Of a stretch of 64,000 bases of DNA, positions 50,953-60,000 are shown piece after piece. The stretch comes from an uncultured Bacteroidales bacterium (GTDB lineage: Bacteria > Bacteroidota > Bacteroidia > Bacteroidales > Paludibacteraceae). Below the pieces are notes generated by a model. The model searched no databases, had not been told where the DNA came from, and saw only the letters and a program-made list of their open reading frames with translations. The translations under genes and the position numbers were made by a program. The DNA lies in contig CAKUYO010000006.1 of the NCBI GenBank assembly GCA_934716995.1, forward strand, positions 41,135 to 105,134, in the 5' to 3' direction. Numbering within the stretch: position 1 is the first letter of the stretch; each line of letters opens with the position of its first letter.

Positions 50953-52068
50953 TTATTCATAGATTTTCACACCTTCTACCACGCGGTGGATATTGCCCGA
51001 AACGGATGGCGTATCGGGGCAAAGCCCGTGGCTCAGAGAAGTATAGTAGCCGAGCAACTGGCCCACCAGCACATACGGCAGAATACCATAGATACCCGTC
51101 TCTGCACTACCGAAAGGCATAACGACCTGCAAATCCTCTTTGACGCCGTCGATCACCACACGCTTGCCGGCGATAACGATGATCTGCGCCACGAGACGAT
51201 TGTTGTCGTTCACCTGTTTGATCAGGTCGCGCTCATACTGCTGGATGTATTCGTCGTCCTGCATCAGATAGACTACGACCGAATGTTCGTTCACCACTGC
51301 TTTCGGTCCGTGGCGGAAGCCCAGGAAACTGTCGAACTTGCAGACCACGCCGCCATCGGTCAGTTCCTGCAACTTGAGATGGCACTCCTCGGCGATACCC
51401 TTCATCGGCCCCGAACCAAGGAACACCGCACGCTCGAACTTGCGGTTGGCAATCTCTTGCAGCGAAGCGGCATAGAGGTCGATAACCGTCTGCGCATTCT
51501 GTGCCGTATGCTCCACCGCCTCTTTCTCCTGCTCAATGGTATCAATCCTGCTCAACATCAGGCAGGTCAGCAGCATCGTGGAGAAACTGCTGGTCATAGC
51601 CAGACTCTTGTCGTCGGTCTCATCCGGAAGCAGAAGGGTCAGCACATTTTCTGCTTTGCCGGTCTGAGCGAGATGCCCGTTTTTGTTGCACGTAATATAT
51701 ATATGTGCGATATTGGAGCATATACGGTTTGCCAAGCCAACCGCCCCCACGCTCTCGGGACTGTTACCCGATCGGGCGAAACTGACAAGCAGCAGCGGCT
51801 TGTTCGCATCAAGATAGTTCTCTGCATTGGTAACGAGGTCGGTAGTAGCCACCGCACGCACGTTCTCCCACACTCCGCGCAAAACGGGAGCGATAGCATC
51901 ACCGATAAACGCAGACGTACCCGCACCCGTAAGAACAATATCGGTTTCGGGCGTCAGATATTTTGCCAGAAACGCCTGTATCTCACTCTTTTTCTCTACC
52001 AGCAACCGGTACTCTTTGCGCCATACTGCAGGTTGTTGCAGAATCTCTTTGTGTGTAAATGTATCCAT
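50953..52068 (-). CDS. SIS-domain AgaS-like sugar isomerase/deaminase
   Basis: A 371-residue cytoplasmic enzyme with two SIS domains. The first contains DIVLTGAGTSAFIGD and LLVSFARSGNSPES, a phosphosugar-binding Ser-rich loop. The second has AVFLGSGPMKGIAEECHLKLQEL and FDSFLGFRHGPKAVV. These are AgaS features; AgaS deaminates and isomerises galactosamine-6-P to tagatose-6-P. The ATG is 27 bp below the predicted start from the promoter at 52102-52109, so it heads the minus-strand catabolic run opposite the DeoR regulator. Confidence 0.88.
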   Translation of the reverse strand: MDTFTHKEILQQPAVWRKEYRLLVEKKSEIQAFLAKYLTPETDIVLTGAGTSAFIGDAIAPVLRGVWENVRAVATTDLVTNAENYLDANKPLLLVSFARSGNSPESVGAVGLANRICSNIAHIYITCNKNGHLAQTGKAENVLTLLLPDETDDKSLAMTSSFSTMLLTCLMLSRIDTIEQEKEAVEHTAQNAQTVIDLYAASLQEIANRKFERAVFLGSGPMKGIAEECHLKLQELTDGGVVCKFDSFLGFRHGPKAVVNEHSVVVYLMQDDEYIQQYERDLIKQVNDNNRLVAQIIVIAGKRVVIDGVKEDLQVVMPFGSAETGIYGILPYVLVGQLLGYYTSLSHGLCPDTPSVSGNIHRVVEGVKIYE

Positions 52069-52101
52069 AGTTTTTGTGTGTATTTACCCGTTAAGACGCT
52101 G

Positions 52102-52109
52102 CAAAATTA
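52102..52109 (-). promoter_or_regulatory. -7 promoter element of the AgaS-led run
   Basis: The minus strand reads TAATTTTG, an exact consensus match. The predicted start near 52095 gives a leader of about 27 nt. Confidence 0.65.
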
Positions 52110-52289
52110 CTGCTTTATAAATCAACAATTTTGCCACAAAACATGTTGAAAAACATGTTTATGGGGGGGGTAAATCAATATGCTGATTTTCAGTATATTA
52201 CACCACAAAAATTATCCAAAAATCTTTTTCGTAACATTTCGAAACAAAGAAAAGAAAAAGAGCGATTATCATATTTCGAAAATATGTCG

Positions 52290-52297
52290 TATCTTTG
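52290..52297 (+). promoter_or_regulatory. -7 promoter element of the DeoR-type regulator
   Basis: TATCTTTG matches TAnnTTTG. The predicted start near 52304 gives a 20-nt leader before ATG 52324. Confidence 0.65.
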
Positions 52298-52323
52298 CTG
52301 CGAAACGCAAAATCGAAACACGT

Positions 52324-53109
52324 ATGACACAACTGACAAACACCTCTGCCAAGAGCCGCAGAGCAATGATACTCAACCTGTTGGAAAGCAACAACGAGGT
52401 AACGGTAACCGAACTGAGCAAAAATTTGCACACTTCGGAGGTAACCATACGAAAAGACCTGACAATTTTGCAGGATCGAAACCTGCTGGTGCGCACCCGC
52501 GGCGGGGCGATACGCCGCCCCATAGAAAATCAGAACGAGGACACCGCCATCGGGCAGAAACGGATGTTCAATTTCCGCGAGAAAGAGCGTATCGGCGCTT
52601 TTGCCGCCACACTCATACAGGACGGCGACAACATTATGCTCGACTCGGGAACGACCACCCTCGAGATTGCCCGCCATCTCGACCGGTTCAGCAACCTGAC
52701 CATCATCACCAATGCGATGAATATCGCCACCGAATTGATGCGCTACAAGCGGTTTACGGTGATTATCCTCGGCGGGCATGTGCGTATCAACAGCCACTCC
52801 ACCGTCGGTCCGCTTGCGCTCAATACGCTCAGCCATTTCACCAACTACAAACTGTTTCTCGGTGTGGACTCGTTCTCGCTCGATTCGGGTATCTCCACCC
52901 CGAGCCTCGAAGAGGCGATGCTCAACCAGGCGATGATTGCACAGGCACGCGAGACGATAGCCGTGTTCGACTCGTCGAAATTCAACAAACGCAGTTTTTG
53001 CCACATCGCCAACGTGGAACAGATACAAGCCATCGTAACCGACAACAACCTGCCGCAGGGTATGGCGACCCGCCTGAAAGAAAAGAACGTGAGATTGTAT
53101 TTGGCATAA
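52324..53109 (+). CDS. DeoR/GlpR-family transcriptional regulator
   Basis: A 261-residue repressor-type protein. The start MTQLTNTSAKSRRAMILNLL is set by the promoter; the frame upstream to 52180 overlaps it. The HTH lies at residues about 14-70 (NNEVTVTELSKNLHTSEVTIRKDLTIL, VRTRGGAI). The DeoR sensor domain follows, with DNIMLDSGTTTLEIARHL, LTIITNAMNIATEL, IILGGHVRI and a C-terminal AVFDSSKFNKRSF. It most likely senses a phosphosugar such as galactosamine-6-P or tagatose-6-P and controls the divergent catabolic run. Confidence 0.92.
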   Translation: MTQLTNTSAKSRRAMILNLLESNNEVTVTELSKNLHTSEVTIRKDLTILQDRNLLVRTRGGAIRRPIENQNEDTAIGQKRMFNFREKERIGAFAATLIQDGDNIMLDSGTTTLEIARHLDRFSNLTIITNAMNIATELMRYKRFTVIILGGHVRINSHSTVGPLALNTLSHFTNYKLFLGVDSFSLDSGISTPSLEEAMLNQAMIAQARETIAVFDSSKFNKRSFCHIANVEQIQAIVTDNNLPQGMATRLKEKNVRLYLA

Positions 53110-53208
53110 AAAGAGACTGTCTAATAAGTAAAAAAGAAAGCCTATTCTTCAGAAAAAGACCGCTTTTGACGACGCGAGACGCGTCGTCTCCACACCCAAG
53201 AGCATAAT

Positions 53209-53245
53209 AAAAGAGACTGTCTGCACTTGTCAGGCAGTCTCTTTT
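53209..53245 (+). terminator. Terminator after the DeoR-type gene
   Basis: A 15-bp stem with one mismatch, AAAAGAGACTGTCTG/CAGGCAGTCTCTTTT, is followed by TATTC. Its left half also recurs at 53108-53121. A palindrome with 8-bp arms GACGACGC/GCGTCGTC lies at 53168-53188. The whole 53110-53506 gap is non-coding. Confidence 0.85.
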
Positions 53246-53320
53246 TATTCATAATGCCGATAAATCACTCATTAACAGACATATAAATAATAACTCACTG
53301 AAATACAAGCAAAAACCGCC

Positions 53321-53364
53321 GAATCACATACGAATCACATACAAATCACATACAAATGACATAG
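53321..53364. repeat. Tandem array, 4 x 11 bp
   Basis: GAATCACATAC twice, then AAATCACATAC and AAATGACATAG. The same unit makes the array at 37921-37953. Confidence 0.88.
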
Positions 53365-53408
53365 ACCTGACAGCACAAGGATAAGGGAGGTATGCTGACA
53401 GAAATACA

Positions 53409-53447
53409 AAAAGGGACTACCGCATTAGTTGTCCGGTAGTCCCTTTT
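53409..53447 (-). terminator. Bidirectional terminator
   Basis: A perfect 14-bp stem AAAAGGGACTACCG/CGGTAGTCCCTTTT lies between the convergent DeoR-type gene and the 175-aa gene. Confidence 0.9.
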
Positions 53448-53517
53448 CTATTATTCTATATTTCTATTCTTCTATATTTCTATATTTCTATTATTCTATA
53501 TTTCTATTATTCTATGT
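53446..53517. repeat. Octamer array, 9 x 8 bp (TTCTATNN)
   Basis: Nine adjacent octamers alternate TTCTATTA, TTCTATAT and TTCTATTC. The array runs through the stop codon and last two codons of the 175-aa gene. The family also occurs at 14067-14109. Confidence 0.85.
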
Positions 53518-54034
53518 GATTATGTGCCATTTTGCACTTGCTATAGCGGCGCAGGGCACAGGCGGCAGCAGTGAGTAGCACCCACAGCCACGGCACATCG
53601 CCGACGGGCAATTCTTTTGCGCCCGGTTCTCCCAAACCGCCCTCGGCACTCACACGGCGCGGACGGGTCATAGCGGCAGGCGTGGACGCCTCCCCGTAGG
53701 GAGATTCGGCTCCGACAGCCGACAGACTCACGCTCAGCGCCTGCGCCGTAAAACGGTGCATATCCACGGGGCGGACTGCCGTTCCTACCGTCTGCACCGC
53801 GCCCAGTATATGCGGACGCTCCGCACCCGCCTCGGTAATACGGTAGCCGTTGTGCGAAGGTGTCCAGACACGATAGTCGCACGCCGCTGTATCGGGTTGC
53901 TGTCCACAGACGGCATAAGACGAAGTGGAAACCATATTCTCCACCATACCTGCCGTGGAACCTGCGTATTGCGCCCGCACAGGCAATACGCAGAACAATG
54001 CCGCAAGGCAGAACAAAGATTGTTTCGTTTTCAT
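53507..54034 (-). CDS. Secreted/anchored protein of unknown function, 175 aa
   Basis: MKTKQSLFCLAALFCVLPVRAQ is a Sec signal. The middle has no recognised fold and is rich in Ala, Ser, Thr and Pro. A hydrophobic stretch near the C-terminus, VPWLWVLLTAAACALRRYSK, precedes a basic tail, a layout like a sorting or anchor segment. It lies 22 bp after the giant secreted protein on the same strand, so the two are probably co-transcribed and may work together. The last codons come from the octamer array. Confidence 0.65.
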   Translation of the reverse strand: MKTKQSLFCLAALFCVLPVRAQYAGSTAGMVENMVSTSSYAVCGQQPDTAACDYRVWTPSHNGYRITEAGAERPHILGAVQTVGTAVRPVDMHRFTAQALSVSLSAVGAESPYGEASTPAAMTRPRRVSAEGGLGEPGAKELPVGDVPWLWVLLTAAACALRRYSKCKMAHNHIE

Positions 54035-54056
54035 ATCAGGTCAGTATCTATGAAAT

Positions 54057-57000
54057 TTAATGAAGCAATGTTTTCAGGATATATTGCCGGTCTCCGGCAG
54101 CAATCACCACCGTATAAACACCCGTTTGCGGCGCAGCCACCTCTATGGTCTGTGCGCCTGCGGGTGCGGAGAAACATATCCGTCCGAGGACATCATATAC
54201 CTGCACCACCGCCCCAGCGGGCAGGTTGGCGACGGTAATCATCCCGTCGCGCCCTACCAGATAGGGCGCATCGCCCGCAGCCGGTACAATACCGGTTACC
54301 ACTTTCGGCGAGCGGCGTATATCCAGCGTGTAGCCGTTCACAAGCCCCTTGCCGGCAGCGGAGAGGGTATAACCGGCTTGGAGCAGATCCGCCACCACCC
54401 TGCCCTCGTAGAGCAGGCAGACCGACTCCGCTTCGCTTACCCGGCTTACCGCACGGTTGAGCGAGAGCGTATAGTCGCCCCCGGCGGGCACATATATCCC
54501 GAGCGGAACGGCGTGTGCTTGTGCGTCCGGCAAGGCTTGGTATGCCATTCTGCCATAGGGCGCAACGGTGTAGAGTTGCGGTTTGCGGTCGGCGGAGTAC
54601 ATCTTGGTCAGGTCGCGCCCGATCTCATATTCGTCGGTATGGTCATCGCCCACCCACAGGCCGGCATTGTCGGTTGCGCTGCCATTAGCGAGCGTCAGTT
54701 CCACCAGCATATCCTCCCCTGTCTGCTGCAGGCGTTGCGGGGCAAGCAACAGGCGTTGCGTCTTGCTGTAGGTGAGCGGCAGGGTGTTTGATTGCCCGTC
54801 AGTCGGGTCAACGGCTTGGACGAAATAGGCGGTGAAGGGACGCAGCGTTACGCCCTCTGCCAGCGACTGGGTGTAGGTATTCTTGTTGCCGCCGTCGGGG
54901 ATAGAGACATAGATATGCTCCATATCCTGCTGCTCGCCTTGGCGGTCGGTATAGCCCATCTTCAGACCGGTGTTGTACAATCCCTCGCCCTCTGCGGCAC
55001 CGAAGAGGGATATATACGGCGAGCCGACAAAGTTCCACCCGTGGTGGCGTTTGTCCGCCGAGAGGTTGTCCGCCCAGTTGGTAACGGTGGTCTGTTTGCT
55101 GTCCGCACTCTCGGTGTAGGCACTCTCGGCAGCGGGCGGGAAATTAACCGACTTCATCAGCGGTTCGTCGGCAGCGGGTACAAACAGCCCGATGATATAG
55201 CCCGTATAGGCTTTCAGCACACCGTCCTCGGGCATCATCGTCCAGTACTTGGACACCTCGCCGAAGGTCGTCTCGCTGTTGCCGTCGCTCTGGCGACGTT
55301 GCCCGTCGTAGTACTTGATACCCCAGTCCATACCATAGACGCCGAGCGGCTGTCCGTTGAGTTGGTCGATGTCGGCTATGTTGCAGTCGTAGGGCAGCGA
55401 GAACGGGTACCAGTAGCGTCCGTCGATACGCTTGACGTGGCTCACCTCTTTGACCGAGATAGCCGCATCGGCATCCGTGCTGTTATTGACAATAGCATAG
55501 GAGACACTGTCGTTGGTGGCAAACATACGCACTTTGTCGAGCGACATAGCCTGCCCCGCAGGAATAAGGAGGCTGCTGCCGGTATAGACATACATATCGC
55601 GGAACTGCTGCTTGCCGCCCTCGGTGTGGGAGAGTTGCGATTTGTCGCGAATGACCACATCGCAGGTCTTGCATATCTCGTCGGTCAGTTTGTCACCGAA
55701 GAACGTAGTACTCTTGGTGTCGGCATCCCGGTCAATGATAATAGGCACTTTCTCCTCGCGGGTAGCCAGAATAGTGCCGTTTTTCTTGAGTTGCAGGCGC
55801 AGGTTGGAGCAAGCCATCGTGTCAAGTTTCGGCACGGGGATAGTATAGGTACCGTCTTCATTGCGGTTGCCCTTTATCTCCAAATTGGCAATCGAGTCGT
55901 AGGTGGTATAATAGTCGTTGTAGTTGAAATCCGCCACATAGGCAAAGCCTTCGCAAGAGGATTGCTCTTCATCCTTTTTATCAACTTGACGTCCGAGCCA
56001 TTCATCCTTAGTAAAAGTAATAAAATCGGTTGTATTGTTAGCGACTGCATTCGCACCCGACTTTACTTGATTACTACGCACCAACAAACAACGATTGGTG
56101 GATAGTTCGATTTCCTCTGTTTTATTTTCTATATTATATCCCTTGCCACACCAACCCGGATCATCGCCCCAACTGGGACGGCAAGTCCCCTGCAACAAAC
56201 CGCTTATCGTTCCTGCGCCAATAAGATCTATCATATTATCTCCTCTGAACAATGCAATAGATGCCTTTCCGCCAAAACTAATTAACGTATTTTCATCCAT
56301 TATATTGACATCCATTTTTCCCTCTACACAATTATTGAGGATATATGAACCTTTATGCCACAGGATAATTTCTTCATCAGGCGCAATATATCCTGTTTTT
56401 TTCCGTCCATAGGATTTCATAGGAATAGGAGTACCATTACCTATCTTAATTTTAATATCAGTAAGGGGTAATGTATCTTTTGTACCATTATAAATGCCCA
56501 ATAATTTCAAATTTCCCGAAGCCTCGTAGTACTTACTGAAGAACAGATCGTCTGCCACATTCTTTGTATTTCCTCCGTGGGTCTTTTGACCTTCCACCAA
56601 GATACTGACTTCGTCGGCACCGGTTACTTCGGTATTCAAGTCCACGATAACGGCTTCTTTCTCCCATTCGACGATGCTCACCTCGTTGGATTCCGTCCAA
56701 AAGTTGGCTATTGCCGAAGCACACGAACCGTCTGCCAGCACTTGGTAATAGTAGTGCGTATTCTGCTCCAACCCGCCTATTTTGCAGGGCGAGGAAGCAT
56801 TTTCCGCGGTTTTGACAGGCGTTGTGCCCTGTTCGTCGGCATAGATACGGACGGTAGCCGTTGCCGCTGTGGCACGCCATGTAATAGTGGCGGTATTGGC
56901 GGTTGCCGACACCCACAGATCGACCGGCACATCATCGCACGTGGTAGTGGTGAAAGTCTCGCTGTCGGAAGCCGAACAGTTGGTCTCGTCGTCTGCCACC

Positions 57001-60000
57001 ATAGCACGGACAGACACGGTGTATGGGGTTTCGGAGGTCAGGTTGGGCAAAGTCCATTTGACCTCCGTGCCGTGGGTCTCGATGTCACCGCACGCCTGCC
57101 ATGTCTGCCCGCCGTCTGTGCTATATTCGTAGGCAGTTACGCCCGCTATCGCCTCCCAGATAAAAGTAACGCTTGTGGAGGCAAGTGCATGCACATCGAT
57201 ATCCGGTGCATCGTAGCGCACGCAGGTCTGCTCCACCGGCAAGATACGCAAACGACTTTCCTGTTTGTAGTTGGCAATCTTACCCTGCGTAGCATTATAC
57301 GACAGGTTTCGCCCTGTTTCCGCTGCCTGCAGGTGCACGAAATAGTTGGTCAGGTCGCTGCTATGCAGTTCCCATGTCTGCATCTGCTCGCTGCTGGTGG
57401 CGGACAGCCACACATTGGTGGTGGTTGTACTCGTAGAGCCTTGCAGGTATTTTCCGCCTGCGGTAAAGCGCAGCCCCGTCGGTATGGTATTGACCATGGA
57501 GCGCAGAGCCGCAGCATAGAGTGCAGAGCGGGGAGCCAAGGCAGCCTTGGTCGGGGCTGTCTCGTCGTCCACGGTAATACTGTACGGGTATTTCACGGCA
57601 TCGGAAGAACTGCTGCCCAGATCGGCGGGGAGTGCCACCCAACCATCGGCGGTCTTGGCTGCCAGTACGAACTCGGCAGGCAGGGAGCGACCACGCACGG
57701 CAATAGTATCTGTCGCATAAGTCGTTGTGCCGCCGGTACGATAGACACGCAGCGCAATCTTGCCCTCTTCGATGATGTTGTCCGCCGACGGAGTATAGAC
57801 GACCGTCAAGTTGGCGTTGTATGTGCTGTTGCTATAGCCGGTTTCGAGTGTTACCGACCGGCTGCCGCTGCCATTGGTACCCTGTGTTTTGAGGGTAAAA
57901 CCGTCGGTCAAAGATGTGGCGGTAATGGTTACATTGGCTCCGTCAGCATTCTTGTCAAGATTGGTTGCCGTGATATTCAGCGGTTCCACCGCTTCTACCC
58001 AAATGCCCTTTGCCGATGTTACCGTAATATCATCCGTGCCCTCTATAACCGGGCTGCAAGAAGGGGAGGTGGTGTATGCATATGGCAGTATTTGTCCTTT
58101 CTTGAATATATAAAAATTACCTTTGCTGACCGATGTCGAAGTAACGCTAAAAGTTACGCTGTTAGTAGTAGAACTAACACTCATCCACCGTTTACTATCA
58201 CTTCTGGTGAGAAAGAACATTCCATTGTCAGCAGTTAAACTAAATGCCGCATTGGAGGTACTATTAGTGATATTTAGTGCCGAACTATTAAAATGGACAT
58301 AGTTAGAACCTGCCTTTAACATCAAATTGTTTCCGTTAGATTCCAACAAGAATGCCTGTGCCAACGGTTTTGCTACATTATCCGTTACAGAAAGAGCAGA
58401 AACCGTATTTCCTGCGGAAGCCTTTAAGGCATACCAAGCATCCGATGTGGATTTAGCTGCTATAACTACCGAATCGCCTGCTGATGGCAATTCGGCAGTT
58501 AACACATAGCCATCTATCTGTGTTGCTTCACTATCTGTGTACTTATACACCGCATAGAGGGTGGTGTTGGCTTTGGGCATGGTGTAGGGGAAAGAGACCT
58601 TGGTATAGGCAGTGCTGCCCTCTGCCACCTCGGCGGTTGCCCAACCGTCGAAAACATAGTTAATCGGCTCGGTGCATACGCCTGTCGGGTCTGCGGGCTG
58701 CGGCACTTCCGCACCGGCATAGTAATTGCCGTAGGTGGTCTTGCTGCCGCGGTCGTTGAGCGTGAGCGTGTACTCACGGCAGGTAACGGCGGGCGTGGAG
58801 AGATGTACCGTCAATGTGTTGCCGTTGGCGGTAGTAAATGTGATAGTACCTGTAGTAGCGGAATTACTCTGTTCGGGGGGGGTAGAAAGCACATAAACGG
58901 TTGTATATGTGCTATTTATAGTGCCATTGCTTATTTTAGGCAAAGTGAGTTCCGTGGTATATTCCGACAATGCTGCACTCGCCGTACGGGCAATTTTGTA
59001 GTCGCCCGCAACGGTAACGGAAACATCGCCTGTCAGGTTGTAACCTTGTACACTGATTTGTTGCTTCTGGCTTAGCGGGGTATTGCCACCGCACTCCACC
59101 TCGGGAAACTCTATCGGATCAGCAGGAGTGGTGGTGAAGTATAGTGTCGGAGTTTTGGTTATTACAATTTTCTTGCTGTCTGTTCCGCCACAATAGGTGG
59201 TACCATTTGTCGTTGTATATGATTGCGAGGCGGTCAGCGTGTAGGTACCTGCTTGCGTAAATGTGATAGTGGTGCCGCTCAATGTTGCACCTGTGGTGGG
59301 TGTAACAGCGTATGTAACCGCGGTACCATTACCGCCTGTGGTACCAAAGGTTATCTGTGCTGTGCCATCCTCTCCTAAATTGGCTGTCTCCTGAGACAGG
59401 GTCAATGCCAATGCTTCTGTAGGGGCGGTACAATCTACACACTCGGTGATATAATCGGTATAGGAAATAACACTACCTTTTGTGTATATTTCAACTTTTG
59501 ATATTCGAATGCCTTGCTTGCTTCCATCACCACTGTTGCTTATTATTCGCAATGTTCCTTTACCAGAAAGAGTTGTGGTTGAGGTAAACGTATTGGTACC
59601 TGTTTGACTACTCCCCGACACAGTTCCACTTTTCCATATGGTAGATGTTGTGCCATTCACTACACCTGCAATCGTGATTGCATTGTATGAACTCCCACCA
59701 AAAGTACCACCATAAACAACGACCTTTGACAATGTACTTAACTCAAAAGCAGCAGATTCTACATAACTACCATTACCGAACAATCGATATGATGTTTTAT
59801 CCGTTGTTGTTCCCGAATAAGTCCATGTGTCATATTGTAATGTTTGCGTTATCTTTTCTGTTGCACCTTCACTTGTCGTTTCTGTTGCAAATACGGCGTA
59901 ATAGGTGGTGTTGCCTGTGGGTATGGTATTGGCTGTAATGAATTCGGGCTTATCGTTGGTGGGTGTTGCACCGTTGTTGGTGGTAGTCCAACCTACAAAC

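Larger units (their letters stand above)
52069..52323. promoter_or_regulatory. Divergent AgaS/DeoR control region with operator-like motifs and a G8 tract
   Basis: Opposed -7 elements lie at 52102-52109 (minus) and 52290-52297 (plus). Between them are two AACATGTT palindromes spaced 13 bp apart (52140-52147 and 52152-52159 region), a run of eight G at 52163-52170, and TTTCGAAA-type sites near 52235-52242 and 52273-52280. These are plausible sites for the DeoR-type regulator. No binding site is proven. Confidence 0.5.
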
